Below, piece by piece: positions 1-9,342 of a stretch of DNA of 64,000 bases. The notes beneath the pieces are model-generated. The model was not told where the DNA came from. It saw nothing but the letters and a program-made list of their open reading frames with translations, and did not search any database. Source of the DNA: Hyphomonadaceae bacterium (lineage in GTDB: Bacteria; Pseudomonadota; Alphaproteobacteria; Caulobacterales; Hyphomonadaceae); NCBI GenBank assembly GCA_016714495.1, contig JADKDU010000001.1:186001-250000 (forward strand), given 5' to 3'. The position numbers and the translations under genes are program-made. How positions within the stretch are numbered: position 1 is the first letter of the stretch; the number at the start of each line of letters is the position of its first letter.

Positions 1-1
1 T

Positions 2-2569
2 CGTGGCGATCTGGGTCGGGGTCTTCTGGTGAACGGCGCCGCCACGGGCGGCGTGGACCCAACGCCCGACGTCAAGGACGTGATCCAGGACTACAACGAA
101 AACCGCTCGGCCGGCACGATCACCTCTTATGGTTCGGCGCCGGCCGTGGTGATCCAGTCGCTCAATGGGGCCGCTGGCGACGCGATCGTGCTGTCTCGCG
201 CGCGCGAAACCGTGCTGGACACGACTGACGACGATGACGACGGCAACTTTGGCGAAGTCATCGCAACATTCAATTATGACTATGGCTTCGTGAACCGGGG
301 TACGATCACCGGCAACGGTCTCAATGTCGGTTTTGCCTCTACGGGCGTCAAAATCGCTGGCTCGGCGGATGGAACTCACACGACGACAATCGACGGCGGC
401 ATCTTCAACGGGGGAACGATTTTGGCGCAGTCCCCGCAGGCCAGCGCCACTGGCCTTCAGATCGGGTCGGGCGCCACGACGCCGTTGCTGTTCAACACGG
501 GAACCATCAGTGCTGCGGTCGTAACCAACACCAACCATGACGCGACCGCAGTTCTTGTCGAAGCGGGCGCGAGCCTACCGACCGTCAACAATGCCGGCCG
601 CATCAGCGCGCAGGTGCGTGGCTATGATGGCGATGCGGTTGCGTTCCGCGATCTTTCAGGAACGGTGACGGCTTTCACCAACAGCTCGCGCATCACGTCG
701 GGTTACATCGACAACGACGCCACAGACGACATCAGCAGCGGGCTAGGCCGGGCGATTGCAATTGACCTGTCGCACAGCGCTTTGGGGGTCAACCTCACTC
801 AGCGCGACACTGTCGATAACGCGCGGATCATCGGCGACGTGCTGCTTGGCGCGGGGAACGACCAGTTCAACATACTGTCGGGCGAGGTCGCAGGCGATGT
901 CGCGTTCGGAGGCGGGTCGGACGCGCTGAACCTGAACAGCGCGAAGTTGACGGGCGATACGACATTCGGCGGTTCCGGCGGCGCAGTGTCGCTGAACTCG
1001 GCCGAAGTGACCGGCGCCCTGTCGCTTGGCAATACGGCCGGCTCGCTGAACTTCATCAACCAGTCGATCTACAATGGCGCCATCACCAACACCGGCGCGG
1101 GCGCGGGCGCCATGACGCTGACAGCCGACAATTCGACGGTCAACAACTCGGCTGCCGGCACGCTGAACCTGACAGCGATGGCGCTGTCGAATTCGACCAA
1201 GCTGGGTCTGGTCGTCAACAACGCCCGCATCACCGGCAACACGCCGATCTTCAACGTCAGCGGTACGGCGGACGTCGCCGCGAATACGGTTTTCACACCG
1301 ATCTTCGATCAGTTCACCGACCAGCCGTTCACGCTGCGCGTGCTCAACGCCGGCACGCTGAACCTAGGCGGCTCGCTGGATTCAATGCTGAACGCGGACT
1401 CGCCCTACATCTACGACGTCAATCTTGTGCAGCCGAACGCGAACGCGATCGATCTCGTGGTCGACGTCAAGACGGCGTCCGAGCTTGGGCTCAATACCCG
1501 CCAGGCCGGCGCTTATGGCGCCGTGCTCGACCTGCTGGCCGAAGATGACGATGTCGGATCGGTCCTGACCTCTATTCCGGGCGCGAACGAATTTATTCGC
1601 GGTTGGGCCGACCTCCTGCCCGGCTCCGATGTGGCGGTGATGAAGGTGCTTGCGTCCAACGCCACGGCGGCATTCGGAGCGACGGCTCACCGGCTGGACC
1701 TTATCTCGAACAAGCCCAACGCCCCGGGCGGCGCATGGGTGGAAGAGTTTGGCGTGTTCCAGAAATCTGACGCGACCGCCGACTCGGTTGGCGTCGAAGG
1801 CGGCGGCCTCGGCGTGGCGGCGGGTATCGACGTCCTGTCGACGGGAACGGCGCTGATCGGCGCTTATGTCTCGCTCGAATCCGCCGAGCTGGAAGAAGAA
1901 CATCGCACCGCTGCTCCGCTCAACGTCTCGCAGACGTCGTTCGGCATCTATGGCGGCTGGGTGAACGGCAATCTCGCGATCAATGGCGCGGCGTCGTACG
2001 GCAATATCGAGTTCACATCCGACCGTAAGATCGAAGTCGGAACGCTGACCGATCGGTTGCGGGCTGAATGGAAGGGCCAGAGCTACACCGCCGGCGCGCG
2101 CGCGACCTACACCGTGCCGATGGGCTGGCTGGCCCTGAAACCATTCGTGGCGGCCGACTACATCGGCTTCAAGCAGGATGGCTATCAGGAATCAGCGGCG
2201 ACCAACAAGAGCCTCGAAATCGTCGCCGGCGATAGCGATGCCTCGCTGGCGACCGCGTCTTATGGTCTGGCGCTGACTGGCGATCTGGGCGGCGACGACG
2301 CTTTCAAGATGAAGCCGGAGCTTTCTGTCGGCTATCGCAATGTCCTGAATTGGGAAAGCACGCCGGCGTCGATGCGCTTTGCGGGAAACTCGACGGGAAC
2401 GAGCTTCGAACTGGCTTCGGGCTTGGAGCCGGAAGATGCGATCGTGGCGGGCCTTGGCCTCAACATCGACAGCCAGTTCCTCAATCTGAAGATCGGCTAT
2501 GACGCGGAAATCGGCGACACGTCGATCACGCATTACGGGTCGATCACGCTGCGCATGGCCTTCTGGTAA
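2..2569 (+). CDS. Autotransporter (type V) protein, 5'-truncated by window edge
   Basis: The reading frame is already open at the left edge (no stop before the first GTG at 29), so the gene starts outside the window. The visible part is about 855 residues. The first 540 or so are Gly/Asn/Thr-rich, with repeated beta-strand segments typical of a secreted beta-helix passenger. From about residue 580 a motif of the type GAWVEEFGVF starts a C-terminal region of alternating hydrophobic strands. It ends in an aromatic residue (LRMAFW), the usual terminal signal of an outer-membrane beta-barrel translocator. The product should insert its barrel in the outer membrane and expose the passenger at the surface. 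The adhesion or enzymatic role of the passenger cannot be told from what is visible. Confidence 0.85.
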   Translation, partial: RGDLGRGLLVNGAATGGVDPTPDVKDVIQDYNENRSAGTITSYGSAPAVVIQSLNGAAGDAIVLSRARETVLDTTDDDDDGNFGEVIATFNYDYGFVNRGTITGNGLNVGFASTGVKIAGSADGTHTTTIDGGIFNGGTILAQSPQASATGLQIGSGATTPLLFNTGTISAAVVTNTNHDATAVLVEAGASLPTVNNAGRISAQVRGYDGDAVAFRDLSGTVTAFTNSSRITSGYIDNDATDDISSGLGRAIAIDLSHSALGVNLTQRDTVDNARIIGDVLLGAGNDQFNILSGEVAGDVAFGGGSDALNLNSAKLTGDTTFGGSGGAVSLNSAEVTGALSLGNTAGSLNFINQSIYNGAITNTGAGAGAMTLTADNSTVNNSAAGTLNLTAMALSNSTKLGLVVNNARITGNTPIFNVSGTADVAANTVFTPIFDQFTDQPFTLRVLNAGTLNLGGSLDSMLNADSPYIYDVNLVQPNANAIDLVVDVKTASELGLNTRQAGAYGAVLDLLAEDDDVGSVLTSIPGANEFIRGWADLLPGSDVAVMKVLASNATAAFGATAHRLDLISNKPNAPGGAWVEEFGVFQKSDATADSVGVEGGGLGVAAGIDVLSTGTALIGAYVSLESAELEEEHRTAAPLNVSQTSFGIYGGWVNGNLAINGAASYGNIEFTSDRKIEVGTLTDRLRAEWKGQSYTAGARATYTVPMGWLALKPFVAADYIGFKQDGYQESAATNKSLEIVAGDSDASLATASYGLALTGDLGGDDAFKMKPELSVGYRNVLNWESTPASMRFAGNSTGTSFELASGLEPEDAIVAGLGLNIDSQFLNLKIGYDAEIGDTSITHYGSITLRMAFW

Positions 2570-2681
2570 ACGCGCCGGGGCTTTCAGCGGATCGTTGCAA
2601 GCATGCGACAACGCCGCCCGACGCCTTGTCGACCGGTGCAGGTGTAACTATCTGCTGAGCGAGCCGCGGAACGACTTGCGC

Positions 2682-3905
2682 ATGAAGATTCTCCAAGGGC
2701 GGATCGGTCTTCTGGGCAGCCTCGCGCTGGCGGGTTGCGCAACTGCGCCGCGCCTTGATACGCCGCCTGCATCCCCGGCGGACGCCTCCCCGCCCGGCTT
2801 CACGCGCGCGATCCGCACTGACGTGCTTGATCCCAACTTCTTGACTGAACAGCTCCCCAAAACGTCACGCGCTATCAAGGCGATGAGCGATGGCTCCGTC
2901 GACATCCTTGCTTTGTCCGGCGGCGGCGCAGGCGGGGCATATGGCGCAGGCATCCTGGTCGGCCTGACCAATGCGGATCAGCGTCCGGTCTTCGAAATCG
3001 TCACGGGCGTGTCCACGGGGGCCCTGATCGCGCCGTTCGCTTTTCTCGGCCCAGATTGGGACGGCAGGCTGACAGAAGCCTATCGCGGCGAAGCGACTGA
3101 CAAGCTGCTGGTCTCGCGCGGGCTCGGCATCCTCTTCGGTTCGAGCGTATTTGAAGGCGAACCATTGCTGGCGCTGGTCGCGCGCTTCGTGACGGACGAC
3201 CTGATCGACGCCATCGCGAAGGAGGCAGAGACTGGCCGCATCTTACTGGTCGCGACCACAAATCTCGACCGCGAGGAAACCGTCATATGGAACATGGGCG
3301 CGATCGCCCAAGAAGGCGGCGACCGAGCGCGCGAACTCTTTCGCGCCGTGCTGGTCGCCTCCGCCAGCGTGCCCGGGGTGTTTCCTCCCGTGATGATCGA
3401 CGTCGAAAAGGACGGGAAGAAATTCCAGGAAATGCATGTTGATGGCGGCGCCTCGACGCCTTTCTTCATTGCGCCGGACATCGCGATGATTCTTGGCGAA
3501 CCACCCGAGAACCTGCGCGGCGCGCATATCTATGTGATCGTCAACGGCCCCGCCGCATCGGCCCCGCGCACTACGCTGAACAATCCGGTCGATGTCGCCT
3601 CGCGCAGCTTCACGACCGTGATGAACCACATGACGCGGACCGCCCTTGTGCAAACCAGCATCTTCGCCGAACGGGGAGACATGACGTTCGCCTTTACGGC
3701 GATCCCTTCGGAAGTCGTATTCGCGGGACCGCTCGCCTTCGATCAGCTGAGCATGCGCGAGACGTTTGACTATGGCATGCGCTGCGCGACGCGGGGGCTC
3801 GCCTGGACCAACGCGCAACAGGCGCTGGACCACGCCGAGACCGTTGGAACCGTTGTGACGCCTGTGGACACCGCCGCCTGCCCGCGCCTTCAGGATCCGA
3901 AATAG
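2682..3905 (+). CDS. Patatin-like phospholipase lipoprotein
   Basis: I start at ATG 2682 because it gives a clean lipoprotein signal (MKILQGRIGLLGSLALAGC, lipidated Cys about residue 19); the open frame reaches further upstream into the autotransporter gene. The patatin fold is visible: a glycine-rich oxyanion loop GGGAGGAYGAG near residue 86, the nucleophile elbow GVSTG with Ser near 111, and the catalytic DGG near 254, which completes the Ser-Asp dyad. Family members hydrolyse acyl esters of phospholipids or other lipids. The lipid anchor puts this one in the periplasm or outer membrane. It follows the autotransporter by 112 bases on the same strand. Substrate is unknown. Confidence 0.88.
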   Translation: MKILQGRIGLLGSLALAGCATAPRLDTPPASPADASPPGFTRAIRTDVLDPNFLTEQLPKTSRAIKAMSDGSVDILALSGGGAGGAYGAGILVGLTNADQRPVFEIVTGVSTGALIAPFAFLGPDWDGRLTEAYRGEATDKLLVSRGLGILFGSSVFEGEPLLALVARFVTDDLIDAIAKEAETGRILLVATTNLDREETVIWNMGAIAQEGGDRARELFRAVLVASASVPGVFPPVMIDVEKDGKKFQEMHVDGGASTPFFIAPDIAMILGEPPENLRGAHIYVIVNGPAASAPRTTLNNPVDVASRSFTTVMNHMTRTALVQTSIFAERGDMTFAFTAIPSEVVFAGPLAFDQLSMRETFDYGMRCATRGLAWTNAQQALDHAETVGTVVTPVDTAACPRLQDPK

Positions 3906-4002
3906 CACACGTCGTCTTTCCGGCTTGTTCGAGCGCCGCCTTCCGCAATATGAGTGCAACGAACCCGAACATTTCGGCTAGATACTGCGTGGAGAGTGGA
4001 CA

Positions 4003-5475
4003 ATGGCGGATGGCGCGACTGGCGAACTCGGCCGCATCGGGCTGAAGCGGCCGGATCTGTTCCGGGAGCAATGCTATATCGACGGCAAGTGGACCGGCGA
4101 TCCCACGCACCTCGTGCACAATCCAGCCACTGGCGGTCTGATCGGACGCATCCCCAACCTGGGCAAGTCGGAGACCGAGCGCGCCGTGGCGGCGGCGGAA
4201 GCCGCGCTGCCGAAATGGCGGGCCCAACACGCCAAGGCGCGCGCCGAGATCATGGACAGGTGGTGCGCCCTGATGGTGAAGCACCAGGAAGACCTTGCGC
4301 GGCTGATGACGGCCGAACAGGGCAAGCCGCTGGCTGAAGCGCGCGGCGAAGTCGTCTACGCCGGAGCGTTCTTCGAATGGTTTGGTGAGGAAGCGAAGCG
4401 TACCTATGGCGACCTGATTCCGGGGCCGGCGGCTGACCGGCGCATCATGGTGATGAAGCAGGCGGTGGGGGTCGTCGGCGCAATCACGCCGTGGAATTTC
4501 CCGGCGGCAATGATCACGCGCAAGGTCGGGCCTGCGATCGCGGCGGGCTGTACGGCTGTGCTGAAGCCATCGGAACTGACGCCCTATTCTGCGCTGGCGA
4601 TTGCGCTGCTGGGAGAGGAAGCAGGGCTGCCTCCGGGCGTGTTCAATATTGTGACGGGCGATGCCGAGCCGATCGGGCGTGTGCTGACGGAAGACCCGCG
4701 CGTCGCGAAATTCACGTTCACCGGCTCCACTCCGGTAGGCAAGAAGCTGGCGCAACAGTGCGCATCGACAGTCAAGCGCGTGTCGCTGGAGCTGGGCGGC
4801 AATGCGCCCTTCCTGATTTTCAACGACGCTGATCTCGAGGCGGCCGCGGCCGGAGCCATCATTTCGAAGTTTCGGAACACGGGACAGACCTGCGTCTGCG
4901 CCAACCGCTTCTTCGTGCAGGACGGAATCTATGATGCGTTCGCCAAACTGCTGGCCGAGAAGGCGGGAGAGCTTGTCGTCGGCGACGGGCTGGCGGGCGT
5001 GACGCAGCAAGGGCCGCTGATCAATGACAAGGCGCTGCAAAAGGTCGAAGCGCATGTCGCCGATGCGATCGGGCATGGCGCCAAAGTGCTGGCCGGGGCG
5101 CGCCGCGATTCACATGGCGGCACGTTCTACCAGCCGACCGTGCTGCGCGATGTGGCGCCGGATGCCTTGTTGTGCCGCGAAGAAACATTTGGCCCGGTGG
5201 CGGGTCTTGTCCGGTTCAAGGACGAGGCCGACGCGATACGCATGGCGAATGACAGCTGTGCGGGGTTGGCCGCCTATGCTTACACCCGCGATCTTTCGCG
5301 CTCATGGCGCGTGTCGGAAGGGCTGGAGTACGGCATGATCGGCATGAATACAGGACTGATCTCCAGCGAGGTGCTGCCCTTCGGCGGCGTGAAGGAATCC
5401 GGCATCGGACGCGAAGGATCTAAGTACGGGATCGAGGAGTTCCTCGAAGTCAAATCCATCGTCCTCCAGCTCTAG
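4003..5475 (+). CDS. gabD: Succinate-semialdehyde dehydrogenase (NAD(P)+)
   Basis: 490 residues, the normal GabD length. It oxidises succinate semialdehyde to succinate, the last step of GABA degradation. Aldehyde-dehydrogenase signatures are complete: PWNFPAAMITRK in the cofactor site, FTGSTPVGKKL, the general base in LELGGNAPF (about residue 263), and the catalytic Cys about 297 in GQTCVCANR. The paired CVC is characteristic of GabD enzymes. The C-terminal PFGGVKESGIGREG loop is present. ATG 4003 is preceded by GGAGAG at 3991-3996. An amino-acid permease starts 63 bases downstream, so the pair probably takes up and degrades GABA or a related amino acid. Other omega-semialdehydes are possible substrates. 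Confidence 0.9.
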   Translation: MADGATGELGRIGLKRPDLFREQCYIDGKWTGDPTHLVHNPATGGLIGRIPNLGKSETERAVAAAEAALPKWRAQHAKARAEIMDRWCALMVKHQEDLARLMTAEQGKPLAEARGEVVYAGAFFEWFGEEAKRTYGDLIPGPAADRRIMVMKQAVGVVGAITPWNFPAAMITRKVGPAIAAGCTAVLKPSELTPYSALAIALLGEEAGLPPGVFNIVTGDAEPIGRVLTEDPRVAKFTFTGSTPVGKKLAQQCASTVKRVSLELGGNAPFLIFNDADLEAAAAGAIISKFRNTGQTCVCANRFFVQDGIYDAFAKLLAEKAGELVVGDGLAGVTQQGPLINDKALQKVEAHVADAIGHGAKVLAGARRDSHGGTFYQPTVLRDVAPDALLCREETFGPVAGLVRFKDEADAIRMANDSCAGLAAYAYTRDLSRSWRVSEGLEYGMIGMNTGLISSEVLPFGGVKESGIGREGSKYGIEEFLEVKSIVLQL

Positions 5476-5538
5476 GCAGGTGTTGCAAAATCTCCGCATC
5501 CGGGCGCTGATGGCGCGAGGGGCGCGAGGGAGATTAGT

Positions 5539-6924
5539 TTGGACGGAGCCGTAACGACCGACGCATTGCCGGGTGCGCCCAAGCTGGCCAAATCGCTGCG
5601 GGCGCGGCACGTCGCGATGATTTCCATCGGCGGCATTGTCGGCGCCGGGCTGTTCGTCAATTCGGCCAATGCGATCGCCGCCATCGGTCCGGCGGTGATC
5701 GTCAGCTATGTGCTGACCGGACTGATCGTTCTGTTCGTCATGCGCATGCTGGGCGAGATGGCTATGGCCTATCCCGATACCGGAGCCTTCACCGAGTTCT
5801 CGCGCGTGGCGATGGGGAACCTTGCCGGCTTCACGTCCGGCTGGCTGTATTGGTATTTCTGGGTGATCGTGGTGGCGTTCGAGGCCATCGCGGGCGCCAA
5901 GATCGTGGCGCTGTGGCTGCCGGATATTCCGATCTGGGTTTCGGGCCTCGTGCTGACGCTGGTGCTGACAGGGTCGAACCTGCTCTCGACGCGAAGCTAT
6001 GGCGAGTTCGAGTTCTGGTTCTCGTCGATCAAGGTGGCGGCGATCATTGCGTTCATCGTGGTGGCGGCGAGCTATGCGCTGGGCATGAACCCGACAGGCG
6101 GCAGCACGTTCGCCAACTGGTTCAATGACGGCGGCTTCGCGCCGAATGGCTGGTTGCCGGTGCTTACCGGCGTGACGGCGCTGATCTTCACGCTGGTGGG
6201 CGCCGAGATCGCGACGGTGGCGGCGGCCGAAGCGAAGGAAAGTGAGAAGGTGATCGCGAACCTCACGACCGTGCTGATCTTCCGTATCCTCTTCTTCTAT
6301 GTTGGGGCGATCGCGCTGATCGTTGCCGTGGCGCCGTGGCGCGAGATCGCCACGCAGGCGCAGGTGCAGCTGATGTCGCCCTTCACCATGGCGCTGGACA
6401 AGGTGGGCATTCCCGGCGCGGGGCTGGTGATGGACATCATCGTGCTGGTGGCTGTGCTGTCGTGCCTGAATTCAGGGATCTATGTCGCTTCTCGCGTGCT
6501 GTTCACGCTGGCGGCGAAGAAGGATGCGCCGATGTGGATCGTGCAGGTTGACAGGCGCGGCGTGCCTTCGCGAGCGATCCTGGTCGGTGCAGCGATCGCA
6601 TGCGCGGCCGTGGCGCTGGAGGCGTTCTTTCCTCAAGAAATCTTCGGCTTCCTGATCAATGCGTCAGGCGCGCTGATGATCTTCGTCTACATGCTTGTGG
6701 TGGCGTCCCACCTCATTCTCCGACCGAAGATTCCGAAGGAGAGGCTGCATCTTGCGACATGGTTCTATCCGATCTCGGGGTGGATCGCGCTTGCGGCAAT
6801 GGCCGCGGTGCTTGTCGCCATGGCGGTAACGCCGGGCCGCGACGCGGAGCTTGTTGCATCGCTGATTTGCCTCGTCGTGATCGTGGCGGCGTACTTCGTT
6901 TTCCGGCGCGGGCGAGCGACGTAG
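5539..6924 (+). CDS. APC-family amino acid permease, GabP-like
   Basis: 461 residues with about 12 hydrophobic segments. It opens with a cytoplasmic lead followed by the family's substrate-site signature ISIGGIVGAGLFVNSANAI in TM1. These proteins import amino acids with protons across the inner membrane. Start chosen at TTG 5539, which has a purine-rich ribosome site (GAGGGAGA) just upstream; no ATG fits the conserved N-terminus. It sits 63 bases after gabD on the same strand with no terminator seen between them. GABA is therefore the likeliest substrate, but specificity is inferred from context. Confidence 0.85.
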   Translation: MDGAVTTDALPGAPKLAKSLRARHVAMISIGGIVGAGLFVNSANAIAAIGPAVIVSYVLTGLIVLFVMRMLGEMAMAYPDTGAFTEFSRVAMGNLAGFTSGWLYWYFWVIVVAFEAIAGAKIVALWLPDIPIWVSGLVLTLVLTGSNLLSTRSYGEFEFWFSSIKVAAIIAFIVVAASYALGMNPTGGSTFANWFNDGGFAPNGWLPVLTGVTALIFTLVGAEIATVAAAEAKESEKVIANLTTVLIFRILFFYVGAIALIVAVAPWREIATQAQVQLMSPFTMALDKVGIPGAGLVMDIIVLVAVLSCLNSGIYVASRVLFTLAAKKDAPMWIVQVDRRGVPSRAILVGAAIACAAVALEAFFPQEIFGFLINASGALMIFVYMLVVASHLILRPKIPKERLHLATWFYPISGWIALAAMAAVLVAMAVTPGRDAELVASLICLVVIVAAYFVFRRGRAT

Positions 6925-7121
6925 CGTCAAGCGCCTGCGCTGCCGTTGCTCCTCTTTCTGATCATGTCAAACGCTTACGTGACGATAGGGTCGTTTCAGA
7001 CCCGTTGCATGCGGCGCGAATTCGCACGAATGATCGGGTTGAGCTTGGCGCCGTCTGGGAGCCATGCCGCAATTGCGAAAACGACGGCCGTTCCGGCCGC
7101 GCTCTACTTCAGGGATTGGAA

Positions 7122-9122
7122 ATGACCAGAGTCCTGCCTGCTTCCTTGATCTGCGCATTTTCAATAGCGCTGAGTTCATGCCAGAGCGCCTCGGCCCCTG
7201 AGGCGCAGAAGACCGCGCCCGTGCAGACGGCGGAAACAAAGCCCGCGCCCGTCCCCATGCCGCCTCCAGCGCCGACGCCCGCACCCCAGCCGGTCGCAGC
7301 CGGCGCGCCGCACCCGGGCGAAGGCGTCTACAAGACGTTCTGCGCCGCCTGTCACGATCAGCCAGATGTCACCCGCGCGCCGGCCAAGGACACGCTCAAG
7401 GGGATGAGCCTGCAATTCCTCAATTACTCGCTGACCCAGGGCAAGATGAAGGTTCAGGGCAGCGCCGTGAGCGCCGAACAGCGCGCGCAGCTGGTCAACT
7501 ATCTGATCGGCAACAAGGTCACGAGCGATGAATGGACGAAGGGGATGATGTGCGACGCGGCGCGGATGCCGGTCGACCTCACCGGCGGCGCGACGATCAA
7601 GAATTTCGGGTTCGATCAGAACAACACACGGACCCTGACCGCGCAGCAGTCGGGCCTGACGAAGGCGCAGCTTTCCAAGATGGAGCTGGCCTGGTCGATT
7701 GGCTTCCCCGATGCCGTCATGATGCGCTCGCAGGGCGCCGTTGTGGGCAAGAACATCTTCCTGCCGGTCGCCGACCTCGGCGTGATGTACGCGTTTGACG
7801 TTTCTGATCCCGCGAAGCCCTGCATCCAGTGGACCTACAAGGCGCCGGGCGATGCGCCGCTGCGCTCCAGCCCGGCCTTCAACGTCACGGCTGACGGCAC
7901 GCCGCTTCTGGTGTTTTCGGGGCTCGATGCAACAGTGCATGCTGTCGACGCGCGCACGGGCAAGGCAGTCTGGACCAAGGCTGTCGGCTCGTATTCGTTC
8001 ACGACGACAACCGGCGTTCCGACCGTTCTCAAGGATCGGGTGATCGTGCCGGTGGCGCAGTTCGAGATCCTGTTTGCGGCCAACAACAAGGAATTGTGCT
8101 GCACCAATCACGGCTATGTGCTGTCGCTCGATCCGAAGACGGGTGAACAGCAATGGCGCTATGATACCATGCCGGAGGCGCCGCCGCAGCGCGATCGCGG
8201 TGATGGTCAGCAGCTTTACGGTCCGTCGGGAGCGCCGGTGTGGAACTCGCCGGTCGTGGATGAGAAGCGCAATCTCGTCTATTTCGGCACAGGCGAATCC
8301 AATTCCCCGCCGGCGCACAAAAACACCAACGCGATCATCGCGGTGGATCTGAAAACCGGCAAGGAAAAGTGGAGCTTTCACGCCACGCCGAAGGACATCT
8401 TCAACTCGGGCTGCGGACCCAATCCGAAGCCCGAGCTGCTGAACTGCACGCGGTCGCCCGAAACGGTCTATCGCGACGTGGATTTCGGAGCCTCGGTGAT
8501 CCTCGGCACGCACAGCGACGGCAAGCAGCTGCTGTACGCAGGCCAGAAATCGGGTTCGTTGTGGGCGTTCGAGCCTGACACGGGCAAGGTTGCCTGGCGC
8601 ACGCCGCTCGGCACAGGCGGCGCCCTTGGCGGCATTCACTGGGGCATCGCCTTCGACAAGGACACAATCTACGCCCCGATCTCCGCGGTCGGCGTCGCCA
8701 TTCCCGGCGAATGGGACGGCGACCCCTCCATCAAGCCTGGCCTCTACGCGCTCAATGCGAAGACCGGGAAGATCAAGTGGCAGTACAATCCCGAGCCTCC
8801 GCCGGGATCAACGCCGCCGCCTGCGGGTCGGGCTTCCCGGGCTTCGGCGATGTCGGCTGCGCCGACAATCATCGACGGCGTGATCTTCGCGGCCACGCTG
8901 GATGGGACGCTGCATGCGGTTGACGCAGCCACAGGCGCCCTTCTCTGGAAGAAGCCGACGGCCGAAACATACACGACGTTGAATGGCGTGCCGGGTAAGG
9001 GCGGTTCGATCGACTCGGCGTCGATCTATGCCGCCAACGGGCTTCTCATGGTGAACTCCGGTTACGGCATGTTTGGCCAAGCGCCCGGAAACGTGCTATT
9101 GGCGTTCGAACCGACACCGTGA
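7122..9122 (+). CDS. Quinohemoprotein: cytochrome c domain plus PQQ beta-propeller (PVA-dehydrogenase-like)
   Basis: 667 residues. ATG 7122 has an AGGGA site before it and yields a secretion signal ending in a lipobox-like LSSC. A Pro/Ala-rich linker (about 35-65) follows. The cytochrome c haem site CAACH is at about 74-78, and the rest is a beta-propeller with repeated strands such as GYVLSLDPKTGEQQWRY and TGALLWKKP. The loop GTGGALGGIHWG resembles the PQQ site of polyvinyl-alcohol dehydrogenases, which have this cytochrome-then-propeller order and oxidise secondary alcohols in the periplasm. The exact alcohol is unknown. A 16-bp hairpin follows, and a secreted protein gene lies next on the same strand. 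The upstream gap from 6925 holds nothing I recognise. Confidence 0.82.
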   Translation: MTRVLPASLICAFSIALSSCQSASAPEAQKTAPVQTAETKPAPVPMPPPAPTPAPQPVAAGAPHPGEGVYKTFCAACHDQPDVTRAPAKDTLKGMSLQFLNYSLTQGKMKVQGSAVSAEQRAQLVNYLIGNKVTSDEWTKGMMCDAARMPVDLTGGATIKNFGFDQNNTRTLTAQQSGLTKAQLSKMELAWSIGFPDAVMMRSQGAVVGKNIFLPVADLGVMYAFDVSDPAKPCIQWTYKAPGDAPLRSSPAFNVTADGTPLLVFSGLDATVHAVDARTGKAVWTKAVGSYSFTTTTGVPTVLKDRVIVPVAQFEILFAANNKELCCTNHGYVLSLDPKTGEQQWRYDTMPEAPPQRDRGDGQQLYGPSGAPVWNSPVVDEKRNLVYFGTGESNSPPAHKNTNAIIAVDLKTGKEKWSFHATPKDIFNSGCGPNPKPELLNCTRSPETVYRDVDFGASVILGTHSDGKQLLYAGQKSGSLWAFEPDTGKVAWRTPLGTGGALGGIHWGIAFDKDTIYAPISAVGVAIPGEWDGDPSIKPGLYALNAKTGKIKWQYNPEPPPGSTPPPAGRASRASAMSAAPTIIDGVIFAATLDGTLHAVDAATGALLWKKPTAETYTTLNGVPGKGGSIDSASIYAANGLLMVNSGYGMFGQAPGNVLLAFEPTP

Positions 9123-9132
9123 CACTGTCAGG

Positions 9133-9168
9133 CAGATGGGCGCGCGTCAGATGACGCGCGCCCATCTG
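9133..9168 (+). terminator. Strong hairpin after quinohemoprotein gene
   Basis: A perfect 16-bp stem (9133-9148 with 9153-9168) closes a four-base AGAT loop 11 bases after the stop codon. No clear T-run follows, so it may act as a factor-assisted terminator or an mRNA-stabilising hairpin. Confidence 0.55.
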
Positions 9169-9342
9169 GAATTCTGGTTGGACCCAAGCTTGACGCTCCG
9201 GAAAGCGTGAGCGGGCCGTGATCAGTTTCACGAAAAAGAATGTCGTTTCACAGGGCGACGTAAGGGTAGGATTCGCCTGAACTCTGCGTCATATTGCGCC
9301 GCGCGAAGCCGTATCAAGCGGCCACCATGGAGAGGGAAGAAG

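Noticed and set aside
3694..5076. A 460-codon minus-strand frame
   Set aside because: Antisense shadow of the patatin and gabD genes; no signal, domain or ribosome site.
7176..8639. A 487-codon minus-strand frame
   Set aside because: Antisense shadow of the quinohemoprotein gene with Arg-rich composition.
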